Shown piece by piece: positions 18,227 to 28,000 of a DNA stretch of 64,000 nucleotides (positions are counted from its first letter, which is position 1; every line of letters starts with the position of its first letter). Below the pieces are notes generated by a model, which was not told the origin of the DNA, ran no database searches, and saw only the letters and a list, made by a program, of their open reading frames with translations. The DNA is from Aquibium sp. A9E412 (lineage in GTDB: Bacteria > Pseudomonadota > Alphaproteobacteria > Rhizobiales > Rhizobiaceae). The DNA lies in NCBI RefSeq assembly GCF_030398335.1, contig NZ_JAOAOP010000011.1, forward strand, positions 1 to 64,000, read 5' to 3'. Made by a program: the position numbers and the translations under genes.

Positions 18227-18924
18227 GCGGCACGGCGCGCCGCTCCTCCCGCGCCATCAAGGCGGAGATGGTGCGCCGCATCGCGGCGCGCGAATGGCCG
18301 CCCGGCGGGCTGATTCCCGGCGAGGAGGCGCTGGCGCGCGAGTTCGGCGCCGCCCGCGCCACCGTCAACCGGGCGCTGCAGGAGCTGGCGCGCGCCGGCC
18401 TGGTCGAGCGCCGGCGCAAGGCCGGCACGCGGGTCACGCTCAGCCCGGTGCGCGAGGCGCGCATCGCCATTCCGCTGGTGCGCCACGAGATCGAGAGCCG
18501 CGGCGCCGTCTACAGCTACACGCTTCTGTCGCGCGCCATGGAGGCGGCGCCCGAGGTCGTGCGCGCCCGCCTGGCGCTGAAGCGCGGCACGCGGCTGATG
18601 CATGTGCGCTGCCTGCACCTGGCCGACCGCGCCGCCTATCAGTACGAGGATCGCTGGATCAATCCGGCCGCCGCGCCGGGCGTCGAGGCGCAGGACTTCG
18701 AGCGCACCGGGCCGAACGAGTGGCTGGTCGCCAACCATCCCTTCTCGGAGGCCGAGTTCGCCTTCGCGGCGGCTGCCGCGGGCGACGAGGAGGCGGCGCT
18801 GCTCGGCGTGCGACCGGGCGATCCGGTGTTCGTCGCCGAGCGCCTCACCTGGCTCGCCGGCGAGCCGGTCACGCTGGTGCGGCTCGTCCATCCGGCCTCG
18901 CACCGCATGGTGAGCCGGTTGTGA
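18223..18924 (+). CDS. hutC: Histidine utilisation repressor HutC (GntR family)
   Basis: Transcription repressor, 233 aa, with an N-terminal winged-helix GntR domain (residues about 8-75; PGEEALAREFGAARATVNRALQ is split across the recognition helix) and a C-terminal UTRA ligand-binding domain (about 90-230). HutC proteins respond to urocanate. The start is a GTG sharing two bases with the hutF stop, which fits the overlap pattern of the locus; no ATG lies nearby in frame. Its probable operator is in the hutI-hutF gap, so it is autoregulated. Confidence 0.92.
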   Translation: MSGTARRSSRAIKAEMVRRIAAREWPPGGLIPGEEALAREFGAARATVNRALQELARAGLVERRRKAGTRVTLSPVREARIAIPLVRHEIESRGAVYSYTLLSRAMEAAPEVVRARLALKRGTRLMHVRCLHLADRAAYQYEDRWINPAAAPGVEAQDFERTGPNEWLVANHPFSEAEFAFAAAAAGDEEAALLGVRPGDPVFVAERLTWLAGEPVTLVRLVHPASHRMVSRL

Positions 18925-18951
18925 CGTCCGCCGCCAGAGCCTGTCCAGGCG

Positions 18952-19032
18952 GCGTGGAATCCGGTTCGCCGTCCGCAAACGCGTCAAATCGACAAGCTGG
19001 AGCCGATCTGCGTTTCCGTGAAAAGCAGATCG
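18952..19032 (+). repeat. Dispersed palindromic intergenic repeat, copy with perfect hairpin
   Basis: The element reads CCGGTTCGCCGTCCGCAAAC (18961-18980), then GGAGCCGATCTGCG, and closes with a hairpin whose arms CGATCTGC (19004-19011) and GCAGATCG (19025-19032) pair perfectly over a 13-base loop. A close copy lies inverted at 34081-34148, and two more at 60288-60360 and 60392-60465. It fills most of the 184-base gap after hutC and may also act as its terminator. Confidence 0.7.
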
Positions 19033-19108
19033 CAGTGAGGGGCAGACCGCGCCAAGGGGGCGGCCGGTCCGCGCCCGCCGCCCCGTACTCGCGTGTCCGC
19101 GCGCCGCC

Positions 19109-20140
19109 TCAGAGACCGGCCTTCTCGCCGATCCAGTCGCGGTAGTTGGAAAGCCGCGTGTAGATGCCGTAGGCGTTGGCGTGGCCGCAGGCCGCGCCGG
19201 CGTCCATCGGGCCTTCGCCCCAGCTCACGATGCCGACCTGCACCAGCGCGCCGTCGCGCGTCATGAACAGCGGCCCGCCGCTGTCGCCGTTGCAGGCGTC
19301 GCGCCCGCCGGTCTCGACGCCGGCGCACAGCATGTTGCCGGTCAGCGGGTCGGCCATCTCCGCCGTGATGGCGCGGGTGGCCGCGTCGATCGACTGGTCG
19401 GAGTAGCGCATGCGCTGGGCGAAGTGGCGCAGCACGTTGCCGAGGTCGCGGGCGTAGATGTCCTTGATGCCGCTGTTGCACGCCGCGTTGGGATAGAGCG
19501 CGATCTCCGCCTCCATCAGCGCCATCGGAAACATGCCGTTTTCCATCATGCCCCAGCCGATCACGGTCGCCGCGCCCTCGGCCGGCGTGTCGGCGGCGAG
19601 CGCGATGGTCGGCGCGTCGGCCGGCTCGGCCAGCCGCAGCAGGCCGATGTCGTTGTCGAGCGTCGTCTCGTCGTAGCCCTCGTGCACGATCACCTCGGCG
19701 ACCGCATGCCGCGCGCCCTCGGTGAGCTCGGTGGCGCCGGTCAGGATGGTGACCGCCTCCGCCGGGATCGGCTCGCCGTAGTCCATCAGGCAGTGCGCCG
19801 CCGTCAGCACCCATTGCGGCGCGATCAGGCTGCCGCCGCAGAACTGCGCGTCGGCCTGGGTCATCGGGTCGTCGTCGAGCATGACGCTGGTCAGCAGCGC
19901 CACCTGGAAGGGCCACTCGCCCGGGTCGGCCTCCTGACCGCCGAACACGCGGTCCTGCGTGTCCGTCGCCGCGTTCTGCTCGGCGCGCGCCTTCGACACG
20001 CGGTCGATCGGCGAGCCGACGCTGCGGCCCGGCAGCTCCATCACCGGCAGCTCCTGGGCGGCCGCCGGACCCGCGGCCGGCAGGCCGAAGGCGAACGCGG
20101 CGAGCGATGCGGCCGCGGCGTGTTTGAACCGTTCGAGCAT
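19109..20140 (-). CDS. Exported trypsin-like serine protease (S1 family)
   Basis: Predicted extracytoplasmic endopeptidase of 343 aa. A signal peptide ends at AAA-QE near residue 28, and a short propeptide leads to RVFGG, the usual S1 activation site (Arg64/Val65). The catalytic triad is His116 (TAAHC), Asp164 (DNDIGLL) and Ser287 (GDSGGP). Asp281, six residues before the Ser, occupies the chymotrypsin 189 position, which predicts cutting after Arg or Lys. The start at 20140 has a strong AGGAGG. It is divergent from the protease at 20425 and heads the accessory protease/caspase block. Confidence 0.9.
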   Translation of the reverse strand: MLERFKHAAAASLAAFAFGLPAAGPAAAQELPVMELPGRSVGSPIDRVSKARAEQNAATDTQDRVFGGQEADPGEWPFQVALLTSVMLDDDPMTQADAQFCGGSLIAPQWVLTAAHCLMDYGEPIPAEAVTILTGATELTEGARHAVAEVIVHEGYDETTLDNDIGLLRLAEPADAPTIALAADTPAEGAATVIGWGMMENGMFPMALMEAEIALYPNAACNSGIKDIYARDLGNVLRHFAQRMRYSDQSIDAATRAITAEMADPLTGNMLCAGVETGGRDACNGDSGGPLFMTRDGALVQVGIVSWGEGPMDAGAACGHANAYGIYTRLSNYRDWIGEKAGL

Positions 20141-20424
20141 GCGAATGTCCTCCTGAGACGATGCTTCCCAAAGCAAGCCTGTGCACGGCTTTCGCGCCGG
20201 CGCAAGCGGTCGCGCGCGGCCCCCGCGGCCGGCGCAGCGGGCATCCTTTACGGCAATTGGGGACAGAATGGGACCGTTTCGCGCGGCCGGCCGCCGATGC
20301 CGCTTGCCAGCCGACCTGCCGGCTGCTGGAATCCGCGGCGGGCGCACGACGCCCGGCGGGACCACGGTGTCGACACGATTGTCCGCCTTGATCCGGCCGT
20401 TGCTGACTTTGGGAGAGTTCACAC
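20141..20424. promoter_or_regulatory. Intergenic region between two divergent serine protease genes
   Basis: This 284-base gap must hold promoters for both protease genes. No clear -35/-10 pair stands out. It contains AATTGGGGACAG (20255-20266), which resembles the TTGGGGCAG arm of the inverted repeat between the two divergent caspase genes (31498-31539), so a shared regulator is possible but unproven. The plus gene has GGGAGAG before its ATG. Confidence 0.3.
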
Positions 20425-21471
20425 ATGAAATCCATCGAACGCAAGTGCCTGCTTCCGGCCCTGCTTGCCGCCGCGCTGGCGGCCGGCCCGGCCTGGGCGC
20501 AGTCGACATCGGGCAGCGCCGGCAGCGGCGAGACGCCACGCGCGGCGATGCCCGGCGGTGAGCTGAAGACCGAGGGCGCGGCGCCGATCGAGCCGCTGGA
20601 GATCGAGGAGGATGCGGTGACGCGCGACCTCGAGCTCGATCCGGGCAAGCTTGAGGAGGATCTGACGACGGTGAAGCGCGCCCGCGGCGGCGAGGTCACG
20701 CGCGAGGCGGCGAGCGGCCGGCTCAAGCGCGCGCTGTCCGGCGCGGAGGGCGGCGATCCGGCCTTCGACATGCAGGAGGAGGATCGCCAGGTCTTCGGCG
20801 ACGACGACCGCGTGCAGATCCGCGACACCTCGCCCTATCCGTTCCGCGTCTTCGGCCTGCTGCAGGGCGAGAACGCCGACGGCGGGCTCGGCAACTGCTC
20901 GGCCACGCTGATCGGCCCGCGCACGCTGCTGACGGCGGCGCACTGCCTGTACAGCCACGAGAACGGCGGCTGGCTCGACAACTTCGTCTTCGCCCCCGGC
21001 CTCAACGGCATGAACGATGCGCCCTTCGGCGTCTTCGAGTACGAGGCGGCCTACATCTTCGAGGGCTACCTGTCGAACTATCAGGGCTACTACGGCTCGG
21101 TGGTGCCGTGGGACATCGCGGTCGTTCACCTGCAGGAGCCGGTCGGCGACTGGCTCGGCTGGCTCGCCGTCGGCTACGACGACAATCTCGGCGACTTCTA
21201 CGCCAACATCGTCGGCTATCCCGGCGACAAGCCCGGCGGCACCATGTGGCGCTCCAACTGCGACGTCAGCCGCCAGAACATGGCCGAGCTCTACTTCCAG
21301 TATCTCTGCGACACCTATCCCGGCTCGAGCGGCAGCTCGGTCTACAAGTACACCGCGGCGACGCAGGAGCGCATCGTCTACGGCGTCAACGTGGCCGAGA
21401 GCCCGCAGGCCAACACCGCGGTGCGCATCAACCGCGTCTACTTCGAGTGGATCGTCAGCCTGCTGAAGTGA
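20425..21471 (+). CDS. Exported serine protease, V8/glutamyl-endopeptidase-like
   Basis: Second exported protease, 348 aa, with a signal peptide (cut near AWA-QS, residue 26) and a long acidic propeptide of about 100 residues rich in Glu and Asp. The triad is His173 (LLTAAHC), Asp230 (PWDIAVV) and Ser302 in DTYPGSSGSS, the layout seen in staphylococcal V8-type S1B enzymes rather than trypsins. The Asp189-type residue is not evident, so specificity differs from its neighbour. Cys158 and Cys174 flank the His strand as a likely disulfide. The MORN protein gene follows 113 bases later on the same strand. Confidence 0.85.
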   Translation: MKSIERKCLLPALLAAALAAGPAWAQSTSGSAGSGETPRAAMPGGELKTEGAAPIEPLEIEEDAVTRDLELDPGKLEEDLTTVKRARGGEVTREAASGRLKRALSGAEGGDPAFDMQEEDRQVFGDDDRVQIRDTSPYPFRVFGLLQGENADGGLGNCSATLIGPRTLLTAAHCLYSHENGGWLDNFVFAPGLNGMNDAPFGVFEYEAAYIFEGYLSNYQGYYGSVVPWDIAVVHLQEPVGDWLGWLAVGYDDNLGDFYANIVGYPGDKPGGTMWRSNCDVSRQNMAELYFQYLCDTYPGSSGSSVYKYTAATQERIVYGVNVAESPQANTAVRINRVYFEWIVSLLK

Positions 21472-21584
21472 GCGGCCGCGGGCCGGTCCGCGCGACCGGC
21501 CCGCACGCCGCGCGCCGCTGCCGGTTGCGCGCGGGCGGCGCAGTTGGTTTACTGACCCTGCGGCATAGGCTGGGGGTGTCTGCA

Positions 21585-23384
21585 ATGCATGTCAGGGGTT
21601 GGATCGGGCGGTCGGCACTGCTGGCCTCGGTGGTGCTGGCCGTCGGCACGGCGGGTCCGGCGGCGGCCGGCGAGGGCGCCTGGGCCGAGCGCGTCCAGGT
21701 GCTCTATCTGCGCGAGGGCAACACGGTCGCGCGCCAGAGACTGCGGGTCTGGGACCCGCATCCCGACAAGAACCTCGAGTTCACCTGGGAGCCGGCGGGC
21801 GGCGACGGCGGCCGGCTGGCCAGCGAGGGCGGCCTCGTCGAGGGACGCGGCAAGCTCGTCTGGCGCGTGCGCGGCTCGGCGAGCTACGACCCCGCCACGA
21901 TCTACTCCGTCTACGAGGGCGAGATGCGCGCCGGCCGGCCGCACGGCACCGGCCGGCTGGAGATCCGCACCGGCGCCGTCTTCGAGGGCGAATGGCGCGC
22001 CGGCGTGCTGCACGGCCGTGGCCTGCATCTCGACGCCGAGGGCAACCGCTATGAGGGTCTCTTCGCCGACGGCCGGCCGCATGGCGAGGGCCGCTACCTG
22101 GCGGCCAACGGCACCATCTACGAAGGCCCCTTCGTCGACGGCCGGCGCCACGGCACCGGCGTCACCACGCTGGCCGGCGGCACGCGCTACGAGTCGCGCT
22201 GGCAGGCCGGCCGCGAGGTCGGGCCGCGCGGCGCGGAGGTGCTGGCCGACCCGCTGGTCGGCGGTCTGCTCAAGGCGCAGACCGGCGGCGACGCCGACCG
22301 GGTGGAGTTTTCCGTCATCGTCGACCCGCGCATGACCCAGCGCTCCGACATGCAGTACACCCACTATGTGCGCGAGGAGGACGTGGCGATCTTCCCGCAG
22401 GAGACCGCCTTCAACGACGCGTGGAACGGCACCGGCACGATCACCGCCTTCGGCGGCCTGTTCGACTTCATCGACTGGGAGGATGCGCCGGCCTTCGTCG
22501 AGGTCGAGCTGGCGACCACCGACGGCTCGCGCGTCGAGCTCGACCAGATGGAGCTGCAGGTCGCGCGCAGCGACGCCTACCGCAAGCCGATGCTGTCGAT
22601 CCGGCAGCATTTCGGCTGCGTCGGGTTCCGCCCCTCCTTCTCCTTCGTCAACAACGGCTGGGGCGACGTGCGCGACGCGACGCTGTCGCTCGCCTTCACC
22701 AACCCCGACCGCCGCGGCGTCTCAACGCGGACCTTCAGCCACCCGATCGGCAGCTTCGGCGACGGCGGCGACGTCTCGCTGCTCGAGGTGTTCCGGGCTG
22801 CCGGCGTCGACACCGAGACGCTCGAGACCGAGCGCTTCGAGTGCCCCTCCGTCGACAGCCTGGGCGTCTGCCGCAACCAGGTGTTCAACCGCGTCGATTT
22901 CGGCGAGGTGGCCGATGCGGTGGCCGGCGACCAGACGCTGACGACGCGCGCCGAAGGCACGATCGACTACGCTTGGGCCGACGACGAGGGCAACGTCTTC
23001 CAGATGCAGGAGCCGTTCAGCGTCGACATCTCGCTGGCGGTGATCGAGGTGCCGCAGGAGCTGGCCGAGTGCGGCGCCGGCTTCGGCGGCTCGCCGGAGG
23101 CGCTGCGCTATCTCGACATCGAGCTGCCGGTCGGCGAGCGCGACTACACCGTCGACCTGCCGGTGCGCGGCAACCGCAACCAGCCGGCCTTCACCAGCCG
23201 GCTCAAGCTGTCGTCGGCCATGTCGTCGGTCCATCGCTTCCGCGCCGCGGCCCGGCTGGGCGACGGCAGCATGCGCTACTCCAAGCCGGTGACGCTGTTC
23301 TTCCTGCGGCCCAAGGCCTCCGAGTTCGTCTCCACCATGCGTCCGGTGCAGTGCTATCTGGAGCCCGGCCTGGGCGCCTGCTGA
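21585..23384 (+). CDS. Exported MORN-repeat protein of unknown function
   Basis: Protein of 599 aa with a signal peptide (cut near AAA-GE, residue 29). Four to five MORN repeats lie at about residues 110-215: YEGEMRAGRPHGTGRL, FEGEWRAGVLHGRGLH, YEGLFADGRPHGEGRY, YEGPFVDGRRHGTGVT and a decayed YESRWQAG. MORN repeats usually bind proteins or lipids. The remaining 380 residues match nothing I recognise; they look like beta-rich extracellular sequence with several Cys (near residues 345, 420, 428) and no catalytic motif. The 3-prime end overlaps the convergent Memo-CapA gene by 31 bases. Possibly a scaffold for the neighbouring proteases. Confidence 0.8.
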   Translation: MHVRGWIGRSALLASVVLAVGTAGPAAAGEGAWAERVQVLYLREGNTVARQRLRVWDPHPDKNLEFTWEPAGGDGGRLASEGGLVEGRGKLVWRVRGSASYDPATIYSVYEGEMRAGRPHGTGRLEIRTGAVFEGEWRAGVLHGRGLHLDAEGNRYEGLFADGRPHGEGRYLAANGTIYEGPFVDGRRHGTGVTTLAGGTRYESRWQAGREVGPRGAEVLADPLVGGLLKAQTGGDADRVEFSVIVDPRMTQRSDMQYTHYVREEDVAIFPQETAFNDAWNGTGTITAFGGLFDFIDWEDAPAFVEVELATTDGSRVELDQMELQVARSDAYRKPMLSIRQHFGCVGFRPSFSFVNNGWGDVRDATLSLAFTNPDRRGVSTRTFSHPIGSFGDGGDVSLLEVFRAAGVDTETLETERFECPSVDSLGVCRNQVFNRVDFGEVADAVAGDQTLTTRAEGTIDYAWADDEGNVFQMQEPFSVDISLAVIEVPQELAECGAGFGGSPEALRYLDIELPVGERDYTVDLPVRGNRNQPAFTSRLKLSSAMSSVHRFRAAARLGDGSMRYSKPVTLFFLRPKASEFVSTMRPVQCYLEPGLGAC

Positions 23385-25096
23385 GCGCGCCCGGCGGCGC
23401 GGTCGAACAGCACCGGCAGGTCGACGCGGCGGGCGAAGAAGGTGCCCTGCGCGAAGACGCGGATCTCGATCAGCGCGCCGGAGCTCGTCTCGGCCGTCTG
23501 GTCGAACAGGAAGTTGCCGAGCGAGTGGTGCAGCAGCGTCTCGCCGCCGGCGAGCGCCACCGGCCCGTCGCTCGCCACATGCGGATGCGCGCCGACGATG
23601 GCGCCGGCGCCGGCCAGCCGCAGCCGGTCGGCGAGCAGCCGCTCGCGCGGTCCGGGCACGGCGACGTATTCGCGCCCCCAGTGGATGAAGGCGACGAGCG
23701 GCCGGTCGGCCGGCGCGGCCGCCAGCACGTCGAAATCCGCGGCCGCAAGCAGGTCGACCTTCTGCGGACCGGTCGAGCTCAGATCGGTGAAGCCCGCGAC
23801 CGACAGATGCGGCAGGTCGACCCGCTCGCCGGGACCGAAGGCGGCGAGGCCGGCCGCCGCGAGCGCGGCGCGCGTCTCGCGGTAGCCGGCCGCGCCGAGG
23901 TCCATCGCGTGGTTGTTGGCCAGCCCGACCGCGGCGACGTTGAGCCGCTTCAGCCAGGCGACCGTCAGCTCCGCGTTCATCGCCAGCGTCATGTGGTCGA
24001 GCCCCTCGGGCACGTTGGGCAGCACGACGCCCTCCAGATTGACCACCAGCGGCGCGCCGCCGGTCGCCGCCAGCACCGCCGCGGCCACCCGCTCGGCATT
24101 GGCCTCCGGCAGCAGGGCCGCCACCATCGCCCGGCCGAACAGCGTGTCGCCGGCCAGGTAGTAGCGCGCCACCGCGTCGCCCGGCGGCGGCGGGCTGCCG
24201 TGCTGCGGCGCGTAGGCGACCACCATGTAGCTCGTCGTCTCGGCGACGTGGTGGTCGGCATATTGCTGCGCGTTCTCGCTCGCCAGCACCAGCGGCACCG
24301 CGCCGTGCCGCTCGCGCTGCAGCCGCGTCTGCAGGTAGAGCGCGCCGAGTGAATCGACGTGGTCGGGCTGGCTCAGCCCGGCGATCTGCTCGAGGTCGCC
24401 GGCGGCGATCAGGTTGAGCGTCTGCTGGTCGAAGCGGCGCGCGGCGTGCTGCGGGTGATAGTGCGAGAAGTCGCTCGACTGGACGACCAGCGTGTCGCCG
24501 TCGACGAGCGGCGCCAGCGCCTCGGCCAGCCGGTCCCAGGCGTCGCGGCGGGCGCCGATGGCGATCGCCACCGGCAGCACGCGGGCGTCGGGAAACTGCC
24601 GCTTGAGGAACGGCAGGATGGCGCGCACGCCGTGCTCGCGGGCGAACAGGCAGGACTCCTCGACCAGCCCGCCGCCGGCCGTGAGCAGCGCGCGGGCGGC
24701 CGCGCCATCCGTCGCGACGCGGCCGTAGACGGTGTCGAAGTCGCGCGCCGTGGTGGCGAACGGCGCGTCGGCCGCGAAGAAGTGGTCGGGCGCCAGGAGC
24801 ACGATGCGGCGGTAGCGCCCCGCGCCTGCGGCCGCCACGCCGCGCGCGATCAGGTGGCCGGCCAGCATGTGGTGCGGCACCGTCAGGCCGGTCAGCCGCG
24901 TGGGGTGCGGCGCCACCGGCCCCGCCTTCTCGATCGCCGCGTCGAACAGCGCCGTCGACAGGTGGAAGCGCGCGAACGGCCGGTCGCCCGGCGGGCAGGC
25001 CGGCGCCGCGCCGGCCCGGCCGGCGGCGACGAGGGCGAGGCCGAGCGCCAGGGCGAGCGCGGCGCAGCGCGCGAGACGGGCGGCAGGCTGCGTCAT
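23354..25096 (-). CDS. Memo-like / CapA-like fusion protein, exported
   Basis: Protein of 580 aa with a signal peptide (cut near AGA-AP, residue 31). The N-terminal half (about 40-300) is Memo-like (AmmeMemoRadiSam system B): TVPHHMLAGH, VLLAPDHFF and QSSDFSHYHP carry the family His residues. The C-terminal half (about 315-560) is CapA/PgsA-like, a calcineurin-fold metallophosphoesterase relative linked to poly-gamma-glutamate capsules: LAGDTLFGR, VNLEGVVLP, GLANNHAMDLG, FIHWGREY and GAHPHVASDG supply the metal ligands. The two domains usually occur in separate proteins. It overlaps the WD40-caspase gene by 4 bases, so the two are made together. Confidence 0.85.
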   Translation of the reverse strand: MTQPAARLARCAALALALGLALVAAGRAGAAPACPPGDRPFARFHLSTALFDAAIEKAGPVAPHPTRLTGLTVPHHMLAGHLIARGVAAAGAGRYRRIVLLAPDHFFAADAPFATTARDFDTVYGRVATDGAAARALLTAGGGLVEESCLFAREHGVRAILPFLKRQFPDARVLPVAIAIGARRDAWDRLAEALAPLVDGDTLVVQSSDFSHYHPQHAARRFDQQTLNLIAAGDLEQIAGLSQPDHVDSLGALYLQTRLQRERHGAVPLVLASENAQQYADHHVAETTSYMVVAYAPQHGSPPPPGDAVARYYLAGDTLFGRAMVAALLPEANAERVAAAVLAATGGAPLVVNLEGVVLPNVPEGLDHMTLAMNAELTVAWLKRLNVAAVGLANNHAMDLGAAGYRETRAALAAAGLAAFGPGERVDLPHLSVAGFTDLSSTGPQKVDLLAAADFDVLAAAPADRPLVAFIHWGREYVAVPGPRERLLADRLRLAGAGAIVGAHPHVASDGPVALAGGETLLHHSLGNFLFDQTAETSSGALIEIRVFAQGTFFARRVDLPVLFDRAAGRAQQAPRPGSR

Positions 25097-28000
25097 GGCC
25101 GGGCGAGCAGGAAGTTTTCGGTCTGCGACAGGTGGTAGAACGGCGCCTGGCGGTCGGCCGTCAGTTCGCGCACCGTGCGGTCGATGTGGTCGGCCAGGCC
25201 GAGGATGCGCACCCCGTCGCGGCTCGCCGCCGCGCCGCGCATGCCGTCGAGCACGGCGTAGGTGAAGACGCCGTGGCCGAGCTCGGCGCGCTCCTCGGCG
25301 ACGTTGTTCGGCGCGGTCGCCGACAGCACCACGATGCGCGCGTCGGCCGCCTCCTTCTCCAGCCGCGGGTTGAACGCGTTGGCGGCGTGGCAGGTGTCGA
25401 GCAGCATCATGCGTCGGCCGCGGGCGCGCTCCAGCGCGCGCTGCATGTCGCGCCAGTCGACCAGCGACGAGCGCCGCCAGCGGTCGGGCTCGGCCTTCCG
25501 CCCGTCGGTCGGGATGAAGTAGTAGTCCTCGTCGATGTTGATGCCGTGGCCGGCGACGAAGACGATGGTCGTGTCCTGCGGCTCCGGCAGGTCCATGAAG
25601 TCCTCGATCGCGTCGCTCACCGTGTCGGCGTCCGGCTCCAGGATGTTGTCGGCGCCGACGATCGCCTCGAGCGCCCGGGCGCGCTCGGGCTCGGCCTCGA
25701 GCGCGGCGCGGTTGACCAGGACGCGCGCCTCCATGCCGTCGAACAGCGGCGCCGTGCGCTCGGCCACCACGCGCATGAACTCCGCCGCGTCGTCGACCGG
25801 AAAGGCGAGGTCGCATGACCGGCCGTTGCAGTCGCTCGGCAGGAACGGGTACTGCTCGACGCCGACCGCCACGACGTAGAGCGTGCCGGCCGCCTCCGTC
25901 GGCCCCTTGGCCTTGGCCAGCGCCTTGACGCTGCGCTCGGTCAGATAGCCGAACGCGTTGTAGCCGGTGATGCGGATCTCGTTCTCGCCCGCCTCGACCG
26001 GCACCTCGATGACGATGCGCCCGCCGTCGGCGCCGCCGAGCGAGCGGGTGGCGACCTGCGCGATGCGCCGGTCGTTGGCAAGCACGGCGAAGCTCTCGAC
26101 ATCCGCGCCGGCCTCCGCCGCCCCGGTGATCTCGACGGCCACATAGCCGTCGGCCGCCGGCACGTCCTCGGCGAGCCGCACGGAGAATTCCGGCGGCCGC
26201 CGCTGCAGCAGCGTGGCGAGCTGCCGGTCGGTGCCGCGCAGCTCGCGTGCCGCGCCCGCCGCGTCGCCGGTGATGATGGCCCGGCGCACGATCTCCGGGC
26301 TGTGCAGATACGTCTTGAGCTGGCGCGCGGTGATGAAGCGCGCCGCGCTGTCCCGCCCCTGGTTGACGTGCCAGCCGACGAAGGAATCGCCGTTCGGCGA
26401 GGAGTTGAAATAGCCCTGCGGCGTCCAGATGATCCATTCTTCGCCGGCAAAGAACATGCTGGCGATCAGCGCCCGCGTTTCGAGGTTCCACAGCCGCAGC
26501 GTCTGGTCGTCGGCCCCGGTGACGAGCAGCGCCGCGCCCGGCGCCTCGGCCATGCCGTGCAGCTCGCCCGTGTGGCCGTCGAGAAATTCGCCGGCAAAGC
26601 GCCCGTCTCGTGTCGAATAGGCGATCATCGTGCCGTCGTTGCCGCCCGTCACCAGCGCGTCGCCGCCGGCGAGCAGCGTGAAGGCGCCGTGCAGATAGCC
26701 CGTCGTGGCGTCGTTCTCGATCGCCGCCACCGTCTCGCCGTCGCGGCGGATCTGCAGCACCGCGTTGGCCAGGTCCTCCGCGCCGCCCGGCGCCGCCGCG
26801 AGGCTGAGCGCGCCGGCCTCGAAGACGGCGCGGCGCATCGGGCCGTGCGCGGGGGCCATCGGCGCGGGATCCTCGAAGCTGCGCTCGGCGGTCGGCAGCG
26901 GCAGGTGGTGGTCGAGCCGGCCGAGCGTCGTCGGGCAGGCGGCCTCGCGCGGGCACGGGTCGTCGTGGCCCCAGGCGACCGCCGTGCCGTCCGGTGCCAC
27001 GCCGACCGCGGTGACCGGCCGGCCGGCGCCGACGAGAAGCGCCTGCCGCTCGCCGCTCGCCGCGTCCCACACGTGGATGGCGTTGCGCTCGCCGCCGGCC
27101 GTCGCCACCAGCGCCCCCTCGGGTCCCGCCGCGCCGGCGAACACGGTGTCGTCGTGGCCGCGGTAGCTGAGCGCCGGCTCGGCCTCGCCGAGCCGCCACA
27201 CCACCGTGCCCTCCTCGGCGATGCACGGATAGCCGCAGCTCGCCGCCAGCCGCGTGCCGTCGGGCGTGAAGCTCAGCGCGCCGACCAGGAAGCCGAGCGC
27301 CGGCTTTTCCTCGACCAGCGCGCCGTCGGCGGCGCGCCACACCTGCACCAGCCCGTCGCGGTTGCCGGTGGCGAACAGGCTGCCGTCCGGCGACACGGCG
27401 AGCGCCCGCACGCTGGTGTCGCGCAGCGCGTCGGCCGCCGCCGGCAGCGCGATCTCGCGCTCGCTCTGCATGTCCCACAGCCGGATGCCGTTGTCGGCGG
27501 TGGCGGCGACGAGCCGCGTTCCGTCCGCCGCGAAGGCGAGCCGGGCGATGTGCCAGGAATCGCCGTCGAGCCGGCTGTGCGGCGTCCAGCCGGCCGGCGC
27601 CGCCGCATCGCGCCGCCACACATAGGCGTAGCCGTCCTGGCCGCCGGCGGCGAGCCACGCCCCGTCGGGCGAGAAGGCGACCGCGTAGACGGCGAACTCG
27701 TGGCCTTCCAGCAGGCCGGTCATGCGGCCGGACTTCAGGTCGAACAGCCGGATGTCGCCATAGGGCGGCGTCTCGCCGAAGCCGGGGCCGAAGAAGCCGC
27801 CGGCGGCGACCGTGCCGCCGTCCGGCGACACCGCCACGGCGAACACCTTGCCCTCGTGGCCGGGGCCGATCTGGCCGCGGATCGTGCGGATCGTCACGCC
27901 GGCGCGCCAGTCCCACACGCGGATCGTCTTGTCGTCGGAGGCCGAGACCAGCATCTCGCCGTCGGGCGAGAAGGCGAGCGCCTTGACGGTGGCGCGGTGG

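Noticed and set aside
25093-27916. A single 1520-residue protein joining the caspase frame region to the Memo-CapA frame
   Set aside because: The part upstream of 25096 in that frame is a shadow of the WD40-caspase gene; the signal peptide starting at 25096 marks the true start.
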